Positions 54,101 to 61,908 are shown, counted from the stretch's first letter. The stretch: 64,000 bases of DNA from Clostridia bacterium (GCA_017541305.1 JAFXZJ010000041.1:1-64000); one strand, 5' to 3'. Numbers and translations are program-made. The notes: a model not told the origin generated them from the sequence alone.

Positions 54101-57100
54101 GATACTGGCACCATTTGAAGAAGGCGTTACGCCCTTCAAAACGTACATACTGGTGTTGGTTCCATAAGTGATGACATAGTTGCCGCTCCAATCGGAAGGA
54201 GCAGTAGTCACCAGCTCATAGGTCGAGCCTGCCGCCCTTGTTCCGGAGGAAGGAACGCCCTTGGAACCGGAGGAAGGTACGTCTGAAACGACCGCGTCGT
54301 CAAAGTCGACGACGTAGTTCTGGCCGGGGTAGACCCTCTTGCCGGAGGGAGTTCCGTCGGCATTCATGATCTCATAGTAGAGGAACACGTAATCGTCGGG
54401 GCTGTCGGGCGAGGAAGCCGTGCGGCCGATCGCGTAAGCGCCGTCGGTATAGGGCAGAGGATCTGTCCATTCGATAACGCTTTCCTCATAGTGGCCGGGA
54501 ACGCTGTTGCCGGGGGACTGAATGTAGGAGACCGCGTTATAGAGAACGGTAAGACCGCTTGCGCCGGGCAGGACCTTGCGCCACTTGGCATAGAGATGGA
54601 ACTTACCGGTCACCCAATAGCGGCCGACGTCATCAGTCCTGCCGGTAAGGGGGTAGTCCTGCATGCCGGCGGTGTCATCATTCAGCTTGGTGTTGAAGTT
54701 GAAGGCGTTATGAAGCTCGGAATCGGTGTACCAGCCGACGAGCTCATAGCCTTCCCTCGTGACCTGGATCTCTTCACCGTTGGAGATCATATCGCCCTGA
54801 TCGATACGGAAATCGGGATCCTGTCCCGGAGGAAGGGTGCCTTCGTTCGCGTGAAGGTACACGCGGTACTGGATGCGCTGCCACTTCGCGAAAACGGTGA
54901 TACTGCCCGCAGGCATCTTATTGAAGTTCGCGGCAGCGGTACAGGTCTTATCAAGGTACCAGCCTTCGAACATATAGCCCGGATAGGTAGGATTCAGATA
55001 GTTATCATCATAGGAACTTATGTCAGACTGATAGAGAATTTCATCAGCCTCACCGAGGTAACCGCGGTCGGGACCGTCCGCTATCATGACCTGGTTGCCG
55101 TCGAAATAGGAACCGTCCTGATAGAGGATCTTATACTCTTTGCGGAGGTAATAGAAACGAACCGTAGCGTTGTTTGAGGTGTCCCATTCATAGAAGTTGC
55201 CGGCACTGCCTTGAGCTTGAAGCGTCAACACGTTGTTCTCGTTATCGGTAACGCAGAGCTTTTCAAAACCGGGCAGATCGGTGTAGTCCTCTGCGGAAAC
55301 ACCGTTATAATATGCCGATACGTAATTGTACAGCACGAATGCCTTGCCGTTGTAGGTAACGACTTCAGCGGGTTCACCGTTGGTTGAAACATTAGCGTTA
55401 GAGGTGTCGGTGCCGGGAAGAGCTTCAACATACATTACCATGGTCTTAACAGGCCTTGCGACCTCATTGAGACGGAAAGTAACGTCCTCATTAGGCATCG
55501 TTTCAATATATACGAGAGGAAGCTGGAAGTTGTCTGTTGTCGGCGTGGGATACCAACGTTCACCATGGTTGTACGTCGTGCCGTTGCTGCCGGTGATCGG
55601 GAACTGATCGCCGATGTACTGGCCGTAACCTGCTTCAATGGTCTTTGTTGTAATCCAATCGGAAGGCTCGTAATAACGGCCGGAATTAGTCGCATTTCCG
55701 TAGTAGTCCGAAGTGTAAGGAACCCAAAGGAAATAACCTTCACTATCCACATCTGATTTGAAATACCAAGACTTAGACGTGCTAGAGGAGGATGCCGACC
55801 TCGCATAGAGCTTTTTGTAGCCTGCAGTCCAAGTGTATATATTGTAGGACGAATCATAAGCAGATCCAGAAGACGTATAACCCCAAACATACGCATTAGT
55901 GTCATTTGCAGTGGGCTCGGAAATCCGTGTGTAACTGCCGTTGGGGATCAGGAAAGTCAGCGTATACTGAATGCGGTTAAAGAATACGTTAACGACCGTG
56001 GTGCCCTGGCAGGCAATGGTCTTGCCGGCGACGTCGGAGTGATCATAGTAGAAACCGGTGTACTTATAATCGGTCCCGTTGATCCTGACGTAGGCGGAAT
56101 TGCCGCTGCCCTGAGGATTGATCGTAGTGATCGCGGCGTCGGTAGTGCCGGTGAGCTTGATCGACTGAACGAAATCGTAACCGTCACCCGCAAGGTTCTG
56201 CTGCCAAATCAGAATGGTATACTGAGCGGTGGTCTTCTTCGTCCACTTTGCGTAGACCGTAGTGTTCGCCTGGATGGTCTGATTGAAGTTGAACTCGGTG
56301 GTGAAGTTCTTATCGGTGTACCACCCTTCGAAGTTATAACCGGGGAGGGTGGGATTACTCGGCCTTACAGCGGAAGTGACGACGCCATCCTCGCAGAATA
56401 CGGGAGGATTGTAGGTGGCGCCCTTATGATTACCATCGGGGTTCTCTTCGAAAATGAGCCAGCGGCCGGCCTGCACCTTAGCACGGAAGGTGGTGTCGCC
56501 CATGATGGTGATGGTGGTCTTGTTGGGGTAGACCGTATCGGTACCTACCATCTGCCAACCAACGAAACGGTAACCGTCAAGCTCGGGATTGTAGCTCTGA
56601 TCGATATAATACTCAAGAGAGTTTCCCTTGGTATAGACGGCCTCGGCAAAGCGCGTCGCATCGCCGTTCTCGCTGAGGAAGGATACGATGAAGTAATTGA
56701 AGAACATAGCATAGACCTTCATTACCTCGCCTTCCTGAACAGGGCGCTCGGTATCGTTAAGACGATCGGCAACGGCAGAACGGACGTAATTGATGGTGTG
56801 ATCGCCGAGAACGTCGTTGGAATCATAATCGGGCTTGCCTATGATCCAACCGCAGAATACCTTGGTATCGCCCTCAGCCTGGTTGACGGTGGGGTCGGGG
56901 ATGATGTTGCCGACCAAATCGACGTTCGCAGGAGTGATGTAGGCGGTGTCGATAACCGTCTCGCCGTTATAGAACTTAACGGTCAGACGCGCGCGGTCGC
57001 CGGTATCACCATCATCAATTACCGCATACACTGAGAACTTATCCGCGTCGAAGGTGGCGGTATCCTCTTCGAATTCGGCAAAGACGGATTCGGCATGAGA

Positions 57101-57565
57101 GGCGCGCTGATCATCGATATGCACGACGGTGAGGTTATCCTGGCCATCGAGCGCGGCGCTGGTCATGGTGACGGTGACGGGCGCGGTGGGCTGGATCTCT
57201 TCGCCGCGATAGCGGAAGGTGATATCGACGGCAGCGAGAACAGTGCCGGAGACTTCGGAGGAAGCATCGACAGCGTTCTGCACGGCAGCCATATCAACGG
57301 GGGCGACCTCTATATCGGTGCCCGCGGGAAGCGCTCCTTCGGGAGCGCGGACGGTGACGGTGACGCCATCGACCTCGGGAGGCAGGAACTCCTGCTCGGG
57401 GAACGCACTGCCCTGGGGAATGGGCATGAAGAGCCAGCCGAACATATCGTTCAGCAGACTGCCTGCGTTCTCGATCGTCTTGCTCGCGGCGGATACGGGC
57501 ACGGCGCCAAGCACCATGATAAGCACGAGAGCAAGAGCAACGAACTTAACAAAACTCTTTTTCAC
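51188..57565 (-). CDS. Giant secreted B-repeat surface protein
   Basis: 2125 residues from the GTG at 57565 (AAGGAGGGAA five bases upstream), which gives a clear signal peptide ending at Ser-Ala-Ala near residue 28. The next 160 residues form a beta-rich domain common in clostridial surface proteins (VTVTVRAPEGALPAGT, TVVHIDDQ, FDADKFSVYAVI). Then come many InlB/Listeria-Bacteroides B repeats (GYRFVGWQMVG, GYNFEGWYTDKNF, GYMFEGWYLDKTC, GYELVGWYTD, GYNFIGWSGTY, GYIFSGWAKDGDD, GYTFTGWDTY) spaced with serine/threonine/tyrosine-rich spacers. No LPXTG, S-layer or choline-binding anchor is seen at the C-terminus (…SETLNTAGN), so attachment is unexplained. First gene of the PqqD/kinase operon. Confidence 0.9.
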   Translation of the reverse strand: MKKSFVKFVALALVLIMVLGAVPVSAASKTIENAGSLLNDMFGWLFMPIPQGSAFPEQEFLPPEVDGVTVTVRAPEGALPAGTDIEVAPVDMAAVQNAVDASSEVSGTVLAAVDITFRYRGEEIQPTAPVTVTMTSAALDGQDNLTVVHIDDQRASHAESVFAEFEEDTATFDADKFSVYAVIDDGDTGDRARLTVKFYNGETVIDTAYITPANVDLVGNIIPDPTVNQAEGDTKVFCGWIIGKPDYDSNDVLGDHTINYVRSAVADRLNDTERPVQEGEVMKVYAMFFNYFIVSFLSENGDATRFAEAVYTKGNSLEYYIDQSYNPELDGYRFVGWQMVGTDTVYPNKTTITIMGDTTFRAKVQAGRWLIFEENPDGNHKGATYNPPVFCEDGVVTSAVRPSNPTLPGYNFEGWYTDKNFTTEFNFNQTIQANTTVYAKWTKKTTAQYTILIWQQNLAGDGYDFVQSIKLTGTTDAAITTINPQGSGNSAYVRINGTDYKYTGFYYDHSDVAGKTIACQGTTVVNVFFNRIQYTLTFLIPNGSYTRISEPTANDTNAYVWGYTSSGSAYDSSYNIYTWTAGYKKLYARSASSSSTSKSWYFKSDVDSEGYFLWVPYTSDYYGNATNSGRYYEPSDWITTKTIEAGYGQYIGDQFPITGSNGTTYNHGERWYPTPTTDNFQLPLVYIETMPNEDVTFRLNEVARPVKTMVMYVEALPGTDTSNANVSTNGEPAEVVTYNGKAFVLYNYVSAYYNGVSAEDYTDLPGFEKLCVTDNENNVLTLQAQGSAGNFYEWDTSNNATVRFYYLRKEYKILYQDGSYFDGNQVMIADGPDRGYLGEADEILYQSDISSYDDNYLNPTYPGYMFEGWYLDKTCTAAANFNKMPAGSITVFAKWQRIQYRVYLHANEGTLPPGQDPDFRIDQGDMISNGEEIQVTREGYELVGWYTDSELHNAFNFNTKLNDDTAGMQDYPLTGRTDDVGRYWVTGKFHLYAKWRKVLPGASGLTVLYNAVSYIQSPGNSVPGHYEESVIEWTDPLPYTDGAYAIGRTASSPDSPDDYVFLYYEIMNADGTPSGKRVYPGQNYVVDFDDAVVSDVPSSGSKGVPSSGTRAAGSTYELVTTAPSDWSGNYVITYGTNTSMYVLKGVTPSSNGASIESTSNRSSYSASGISLSGTRLTNVGDAYVFTIAAQGSYYSVKSVSTGTYLGMNGTYFRGYTNYNSSYCRWTPGSGTNASGLTCQSGDYPYLSFYTSSNYFWAGSSLNTNIRLWKEVNSTTYTVTFTDWDGTVITSVEVAEGGSATPPADPTREGYNFIGWSGTYTDVHQNEVVTATYEKDTTSGTEVWAPVTSIEPGEEYLIGVISNGNVYLLMSNNPDTSTMYASLSLDGYTHYCAYAIKGIRDSSDRVTAVSNDTILTAGIDDVKWVFTAVTGGYHIQATKNSQYLRTYSTSNDYYDCYPGSATNSSLDTWSWNGTNLTLTISGSTKYIGALGDATTGQINYFDTTFTSSNAMTIQLYKKQFIANVDTYTVKFYGWEGAELDSQTVEEGSCATAPADPTHDGYIFSGWAKDGDDTTLYTKAQVDAMPITADTTFTAHYTTESGKPVYTVTFVNWNGNVLKTTYVEEGSGTTAPSVPAREGYTFTGWDTYAWENNVTEDMIVTANFQKTVTKQYTVTLRAVYGPKAVLKYTHITWHANNGTGDYQHSVDVIMNEDIPIEYPANNGRDGESDVEVFPKLEWENHVFLGWARLPISDMNGNINADSDPESASYDTYKEVDETDLFLKYVPAADGVGNGSFYAKADDGQTWRKVDYVAADELMPYHGMYAVWANEFKIYHSGVGEDDAVETVVTTAGIKDPNATFDLLEGVNMRSEVNGAVTIDAFSTTKVRGVSSNSLYGGYYLEADAEHDISGITLPTRVNGKLPAYDGTNWIWTNPQLVSAKAMKPEAGQTYYIKEVPADKFLQSYIHYTYYGLMEGEGNDAHLVGTGKIGSLFAISDIDDLMYRETGFIVKSAKAPKVHIVKSMTIQPQNHPENYATLTPEDVFHVNGDRNYLTYSILYNVVQIEGETNVVNYGEDFTVSRYWKTPDNLFVTGIVNTAYSGMGNVTTLTATNETVPPVISETLNTAGN

Positions 57566-57664
57566 TATACTTCCCTCCTTATGAAATGGGTAGCATTTTT
57601 GCAAAATTAACATGTGACGCTAAGGTATGCACAGCATATCTCAGAGTACACCTTAATCATAGTT

Positions 57665-57693
57665 ATTCTACATTATGCGGGGGTGGTTGTCAA
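57665..57693 (-). promoter_or_regulatory. Promoter of the B-repeat protein operon
   Basis: Minus strand TTGACA (57693-57688), 17-base spacer, TAGAAT (57670-57665), giving a leader of about 93 bases to the GTG at 57565. Just upstream, a perfect 14-bp palindrome ATTTTGGCCAAAAT (57710-57723) could be an operator. Confidence 0.7.
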
Positions 57694-57834
57694 TGGTTTT
57701 GAAGAAGTTATTTTGGCCAAAATCCTATATAATGTCCAAAATGTGAATAGGCGCGGTCGGGCGGCGGAAGAATGTGAAAAAACGTGTGTAAATGATTTAC
57801 AAGCGGCCTCCGGAGCACAAACGGGGGCATAAGA

Positions 57835-57980
57835 CCCTCATCCACCACCGTCTGCGGCGGCGGTCCCGCTTGGCCGCATATGGCCCTCATCCACCACCGC
57901 CTTGCGGCGGCGGTCCCGCTTGGCCGCATATGGCCCTCATCCACCACCGCCTGCGGCGGCGGTCCCCCTTCCCCCAAGGG
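57835..57980. repeat. Three tandem GC-rich repeat units
   Basis: Units begin at 57835, 57884 and 57934 (49 and 50 bases apart), each with CCCTCATCCACCACCG, a short hairpin CCGCC…GGCGG, and then GGTCCC; the third unit continues into a CCCTT…AAGGG palindrome. There are no unique spacers. The same building blocks occur around the DUF559 gene at 61.4-62.1 kb. Together with the promoter and palindrome above and the terminator below, this accounts for the 57566-58037 gap. Confidence 0.8.
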
Positions 57981-57999
57981 AAGGCATATAAGGAATAGA

Positions 58000-58022
58000 A
58001 AAAAGCGCCCAAAGGCGCTTTT
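58000..58022 (-). terminator. Rho-independent terminator of the sortase-yebC operon
   Basis: Stem 58022-58014/58009-58001 (9 bp) with loop of four, followed by T-run on the minus strand, 15 bases after the yebC stop at 58038. Confidence 0.85.
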
Positions 58023-58037
58023 AACATTATTATAAGG

Positions 58038-58784
58038 TTACTCCTCCTCTTCCTCCTCGGGAAGGTTGGCGTTGTGATAGACGTTCTGCACGTCATCGTC
58101 ATCGTCGAACATGTCAAGAAGACGCTCGACCTTCATGACCATCTCGGGATCGGAGATATCGACGGTGGTCTGGGGGATCATGGCGACCTCGCCGGAGAGG
58201 ATGTTGAGGCTCATGCCCTCAAGCGCCTCGCGGACGGCGTAGTAATCGTTGGGAGCAGTGTAGACCTCGAAGCAGTCGTCCTGGGGCACGAAATCCTCGG
58301 CGCCCGCATCGAGAGCGGCCATCATAAGCTCGTCCTCGTCAAGCTCGGAGGTGCGCTCGATCACGATGACGCCCTTCTTATCGAACATGTAGGAGACGCA
58401 GCCGGAGTTGCCCATGCCGTTGCCGTACTTATCGAAGATATGGCGCAGCTCGGCGGCGGTGCGGTTGCGGTTGTCGGTGACGACGTCGACGATCAGGGCG
58501 ATGCCGCCGGGACCGTAGCCTTCATAGGTGCCCTCTTCATAGTTGACGCCGGCGCCTTCGCCAACGGCCTTCTTGATGGAGCGGGAGATGTTGTCGTTGG
58601 GCATGTTGGCGGCCTTCGCCTTGGCGATGACGTCGCGCAGCTTGGAGTTGTTGGCGGGATCGCCGCCGCCCTCCTTGACGGCTATCGCGATCTCGCGGCC
58701 TATCTTGGTGAATATCTTACCGCGGGCGTTATCGGTCTTTTCCTTCTTGTTTTTGATGTTAGCCCATTTGGAATGTCCGGACAT
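58038..58784 (-). CDS. yebC: YebC/PmpR-family protein
   Basis: 248 residues, the family length. Classic start [21 protein letters not shown] (residues shown in part: [13 protein letters not shown]), then [40 protein letters not shown] and the acidic C-terminal end. Members bind DNA or the ribosome and help translation of difficult sequences such as proline runs; several were first called transcription regulators. AGGAGG precedes the ATG. Follows the sortase gene by 32 bases. Confidence 0.95.
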   Translation of the reverse strand: MSGHSKWANIKNKKEKTDNARGKIFTKIGREIAIAVKEGGGDPANNSKLRDVIAKAKAANMPNDNISRSIKKAVGEGAGVNYEEGTYEGYGPGGIALIVDVVTDNRNRTAAELRHIFDKYGNGMGNSGCVSYMFDKKGVIVIERTSELDEDELMMAALDAGAEDFVPQDDCFEVYTAPNDYYAVREALEGMSLNILSGEVAMIPQTTVDISDPEMVMKVERLLDMFDDDDDVQNVYHNANLPEEEEEE

Positions 58785-58816
58785 ATTATAAACCTCCTGA
58801 ATATTTTCTTAATTTA

Positions 58817-59572
58817 TTATGTGATGGGTCTGCATACCGCGACGACGCGCGTTTCGGACATATGCAGAGTGTGGCTGTAATCACCCAGGCAGGTGATGAG
58901 AGTCAGGCGAGTGCGCCCGCCTTCCTCCATGACGGATTCGGGCACGGCGTCATACTTGTAGCGGTCGATGGATTCGACGATGTAGAATTTGACTTCGCCG
59001 CTTTCCATGGTGACGCAGATGCGGTCGCCCACGACGAGCCCCTTGTGGAGCAGCGCGAACAGGCCCTTCTGACCGCTGTAACGGTTATGACCGGCTATGA
59101 TGCAGTTGCCGTCCTGATTGGGAGCGGGACCGTATTTATACCAGCCGGCGATATCGGCCTTGGGGATGGTGTCCATCTCGCCCTTTTTATTGAGGCCTAC
59201 GGGCACGACCTTGACCGAGATCTTGTGATCGTAAAAGTAGATGGCAACGGGCTGCGAGCCCAGCTCGGGGGTGTGATCGGGGGGCATCGTTACGTCCGGC
59301 GGAGGCTTTGTGGGCTCGCCTGCCTCGGCGGTGGGCGCCGGCGTGGGCGTGTCGATTGGTTCTACGGCGTCGACCGGCGGGAAGGTCGCATCGGGCACTT
59401 CCGCCGTATCCGGTGTGAATATAGTGGTCTGATCCCGCAATATGACGAATATGCCGAAGAGTATGAAGCATGCCGAAATACAGTAAAGGATCGCATTGAA
59501 TCTACGATTCTTCCTGCGGCGCTCCTGTTTTTCTTCGATCTCACGGGGAGTCATGTACACATTTCTATCCAT
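58817..59572 (-). CDS. Sortase
   Basis: 251 residues from the ATG at 59572. Membrane helix at about 27-46 (type II topology), a Pro/Thr-rich stalk (55-105), then the sortase barrel: CIIAGHNRYSG (His162), LTLITCLGDY (Cys228) and ETRVVAV (Arg242), the complete catalytic triad. The subclass is unclear. No gene in this window ends in a recognisable sorting signal, so its substrates are elsewhere. The only weak ribosome site is AGGCAG, and the start lies seven bases from a TATAAT box, so the transcript is probably leaderless. Confidence 0.9.
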   Translation of the reverse strand: MDRNVYMTPREIEEKQERRRKNRRFNAILYCISACFILFGIFVILRDQTTIFTPDTAEVPDATFPPVDAVEPIDTPTPAPTAEAGEPTKPPPDVTMPPDHTPELGSQPVAIYFYDHKISVKVVPVGLNKKGEMDTIPKADIAGWYKYGPAPNQDGNCIIAGHNRYSGQKGLFALLHKGLVVGDRICVTMESGEVKFYIVESIDRYKYDAVPESVMEEGGRTRLTLITCLGDYSHTLHMSETRVVAVCRPIT

Positions 59573-59579
59573 GCTGCCT

Positions 59580-59608
59580 ATTATAACAAATAAATTCGCT
59601 ATTGGCAA
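59580..59608 (-). promoter_or_regulatory. Promoter of the sortase gene, ending seven bases before the start codon
   Basis: Minus strand TTGCCA (59608-59603), 17-base spacer, TATAAT (59585-59580), then seven bases to the ATG at 59572. Its -35 box overlaps that of the divergent argS promoter. Confidence 0.75.
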
Positions 59609-59630
59609 CAGAAAATAATTGTGTTATAAT
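59602..59630 (+). promoter_or_regulatory. Promoter of argS, divergent from and overlapping the sortase promoter
   Basis: Plus strand TTGGCA (59602-59607), 17-base spacer, TATAAT (59625-59630). Expected start of transcription near 59637, giving a leader of about 66 bases before the ATG at 59703. Confidence 0.75.
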
Positions 59631-59650
59631 TAATTGTTGAAAATTATTCT

Positions 59651-59692
59651 GGAGGTATGTACCCAAACGCGTATATTTGCCGCGTCGGGTAC
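59651..59692 (+). promoter_or_regulatory. argS leader hairpin with displaced ribosome site
   Basis: GGAGG at 59651-59655 is the only strong ribosome site but lies about 47 bases from the argS ATG. Between them 59659-59664 pairs with 59687-59692 and 59667-59671 with 59681-59685. Folding would bring GGAGG to about 13 bases from the ATG. Confidence 0.55.
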
Positions 59693-59702
59693 GGTTCGTT
59701 AA

Positions 59703-61403
59703 ATGGATATAAAGAACAGGATCGCTGAAAAAGCCGCCGCCTTCACCGGAGTGCCCGAGTCGGACGTGCTCGGCTTCTTCGAAACGCCCCCGTCCCCCGA
59801 CAAGGGCGATATCGCCCTGCCCTGCTTCAAATTCGCCAGGGCCATGCGCAAGGCTCCGCCCGTGATCGCGCAGGAGCTGGCAAAGGGCTTCGAGGGCTTT
59901 GAAGGCATCGTCAGGGCCGAGCCGCTCAGCGGCTATCTGAATTTCTTCCTTGACAGGGGCGACGAAGCCAAAAAGACCGTCCTCAGGGTGCTTGAGGAGG
60001 GCGAGCGTTTCGGCTCCTCGGACGATGGCGCGGGCAGGAACGTCTGCATAGACTTCTCCTCCATAAACATCTGCAAGCCCTTCGGCATCCACCACGTCAC
60101 CACCACGGTGCTGGGGCATTCGCTCTCGAGGATATTCCGTCATCTGGGCTTTACCCCCGTCCGCATCAACCATCTGGGCGACTGGGGCACGCAGTTCGGC
60201 AAGATGCTCGTTGCCTATAAAAAATGGGGCGACAGGAGGACGATCGAAAACGCCGGGTCCCCCACGCGCGAGCTGGTGGCGCTTTACGTGAAGTTCCATC
60301 AGGAGGCAGAGAAGGATCCCTCCCTTGACGACGAGGCAAGGGCGGCCTTCCGCTCGATCGAGCTGCACGATCCCGAAAACTGGGAGCTTTATCAGTGGTT
60401 CAAGGAGCTGACGCTGCGCGAGGCCGAGAGGGTGTATAAGCTCATGGGCGTCGAATTCGACAGCTACAACGGCGAGGCCTTCTATGAGGACAAGATGCCC
60501 GCCGTCATCAGGGAGCTTGCCGACAAGGGCGTGACGACCGTGGACAACGGCGCGACGATAGTCGATCTTTCCGCGTATGACATGCCCCCCTGCATGATAC
60601 TCAAATCCAACGGCGGCACCATATATCCCACCCGCGATATCACCGCCGCGATCTACCGCAAAAACACCTACGATTTCTATAAGAACCTCTACGTCGTAGC
60701 CTATCAGCAGAACCTACATTTCAGGCAGGTGTTCAAAACGCTGGAGCTCATGGGCTATGATTGGGCCAAGGACTGCGTGCACGTCAACTTCGGCATGATA
60801 AGCATGGCCGATCAGACCTTCTCCACAAGGAAGGGCAACGCGATCTATCTTGAGGACGTGCTGAACAAGGCCATCGAAAAGACCAAGGCGATCATGATGG
60901 AGAAGAGCCCCGATCTTGAAAACATGGACGAGGTCGCCCGCCAGGTGGGCGTCGGCGCCGTGGTGTGGGGGCCGCTCTATTCCAGCCGCATAAAGGATTT
61001 CACGTTCAGCTGGGAAAAGGCGCTGAATTTCGAGGGCGAGACCGCGCCCTATGCTCAGTACACCCACGCAAGGTGCTGCTCCGTGCTGCGCAAGGCCGAC
61101 GGCTATGACGCGGAAAAGGCCGATTGGAGCTGCCTTGACAACGAAAGCTGCGCCAATCTGATAAAGGCAATGAACACGCTGCCCGCGTCGATCGGGTCCG
61201 CCGCGGAGAAGTACGAGCCCTACCTCATCTCGAGGAACGTGATCGATATCTGCTCGGCCTTCAACAAGTTCTATTTCGAGAACCGCATCATGGACGAGGA
61301 CGAGGGCGTAAGGTGCGCCCGCCTTGCACTGACCGACGCCGCGAGGATCGCCATAAAGACGGGGCTGTACCTTGTGGGCATCGAAGCGCCTGAGAGGATG
61401 TAA
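59703..61403 (+). CDS. argS: Arginyl-tRNA synthetase
   Basis: 566 residues. Domains in order: N-terminal Add-1-like domain (about 1-90), Rossmann catalytic core with SSINICKPF…, INHLGDWGTQFGKML and the STRKGN version of the KMSKS loop near 380, then the DALR anticodon-binding domain, ending in the usual LVGIEAPERM. Charges tRNA-Arg. Oddity: the HIGH signature reads Gly-Ile-His-His (128-131) where family members have His-Ile/Val-Gly-His. The TAA is followed by palindromic repeat DNA that may also help termination. Confidence 0.94.
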   Translation: MDIKNRIAEKAAAFTGVPESDVLGFFETPPSPDKGDIALPCFKFARAMRKAPPVIAQELAKGFEGFEGIVRAEPLSGYLNFFLDRGDEAKKTVLRVLEEGERFGSSDDGAGRNVCIDFSSINICKPFGIHHVTTTVLGHSLSRIFRHLGFTPVRINHLGDWGTQFGKMLVAYKKWGDRRTIENAGSPTRELVALYVKFHQEAEKDPSLDDEARAAFRSIELHDPENWELYQWFKELTLREAERVYKLMGVEFDSYNGEAFYEDKMPAVIRELADKGVTTVDNGATIVDLSAYDMPPCMILKSNGGTIYPTRDITAAIYRKNTYDFYKNLYVVAYQQNLHFRQVFKTLELMGYDWAKDCVHVNFGMISMADQTFSTRKGNAIYLEDVLNKAIEKTKAIMMEKSPDLENMDEVARQVGVGAVVWGPLYSSRIKDFTFSWEKALNFEGETAPYAQYTHARCCSVLRKADGYDAEKADWSCLDNESCANLIKAMNTLPASIGSAAEKYEPYLISRNVIDICSAFNKFYFENRIMDEDEGVRCARLALTDAARIAIKTGLYLVGIEAPERM

Positions 61404-61406
61404 AAG
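61382..61406 (+). repeat. 25-bp direct repeat, left copy (argS 3' end)
   Basis: CGAAGCGCC, T, GAGAGGATGTAAAAG includes the argS stop codon. Right copy at 61984-62008 differs only at one base (T to G). Confidence 0.85.
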
Positions 61407-61420
61407 CGGCTCACATAAGC

Positions 61421-61500
61421 CGCCGCCTCTTCCACCGCAAGCGGTCCCCCTTCCCCTACTGAGGGGAAGGGGGCGCGAAGCGCCGGATGAGGTGGATGCA
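61421..61500. repeat. Palindromic intergenic repeat unit A (left of the DUF559 gene)
   Basis: A perfect 12-bp stem 61446-61457/61462-61473 (CCCCCTTCCCCT and its complement) with loop ACTG, flanked by CCGCAAGCGG and by GCGCGAAGCGC hairpins and GGATGAGGTGG. The same module recurs as units B and C and, in part, at 57.8-58.0 kb. Confidence 0.85.
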
Positions 61501-61529
61501 GCTCCGGTCATTAAGCAGAAAGAGGAATC

Positions 61530-61907
61530 ATGAACCGAAACAATCCCGAGCTCACTCCGCTGGCGCAGCAGCTTCGCAAAAACATGACCGATGAAGAAAA
61601 GCTCGTTTGGTACTGCTGCCTTAAGAAAATGCCGTTCAGGTTCCATCGGCAGAAGGTAATCGGCAAATACATCGTCGATTTCTACTGTGCCGAGAAAAAG
61701 ACTGTGATCGAGATCGACGGTGAGCAGCATTACTCCGAGCAGGGACTTAAAGACGACGCAGAACGCACGGCTTATTTGAACAGCAGGAGACTCACGGTAT
61801 TGAGGTACACCAACCACGACGTCAAAACCAATCTGTCGGGAGTTTACGACGATATTTATTCCCGGCTGGGAGGAAAACGCGATCCTTCACTGAAGCCCGA
61901 AGTTTGA
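61530..61907 (+). CDS. DUF559 / Vsr-like endonuclease-fold protein
   Basis: 125 residues. The family core is complete: LAQQLRKNMTDEEKLVW, FRFHRQKVIGKYIVDFYC (Asp50) and VIEIDGEQHYSE (Glu61, Asp63, Glu65), the restriction-endonuclease/Vsr-like active site. AGAGGAATC precedes the ATG at 61530. The gene is enclosed on both sides by palindromic repeats and by the 25-bp direct repeat, and nearly all DNA between argS and the next gene belongs to this arrangement. Either a mobile cassette or a house-cleaning nuclease; the real role of DUF559 proteins is unknown. Confidence 0.88.
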   Translation: MNRNNPELTPLAQQLRKNMTDEEKLVWYCCLKKMPFRFHRQKVIGKYIVDFYCAEKKTVIEIDGEQHYSEQGLKDDAERTAYLNSRRLTVLRYTNHDVKTNLSGVYDDIYSRLGGKRDPSLKPEV

Positions 61908-61908
61908 A

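Noticed and set aside
57835..57980. CRISPR-like array
   Set aside because: The three units adjoin directly with no unique spacers, and no cas genes are present; they match the palindromic repeats near the DUF559 gene.
59637..59702. T-box riboswitch upstream of argS
   Set aside because: The leader is about 66 bases and holds only one hairpin; T-box leaders are far longer and carry a conserved bulge and terminator.
60714..61817. Minus-strand open frame opposite argS and DUF559
   Set aside because: It runs across two genuine plus-strand genes with recognised motifs and across palindromic repeats, so it is an antisense artefact.
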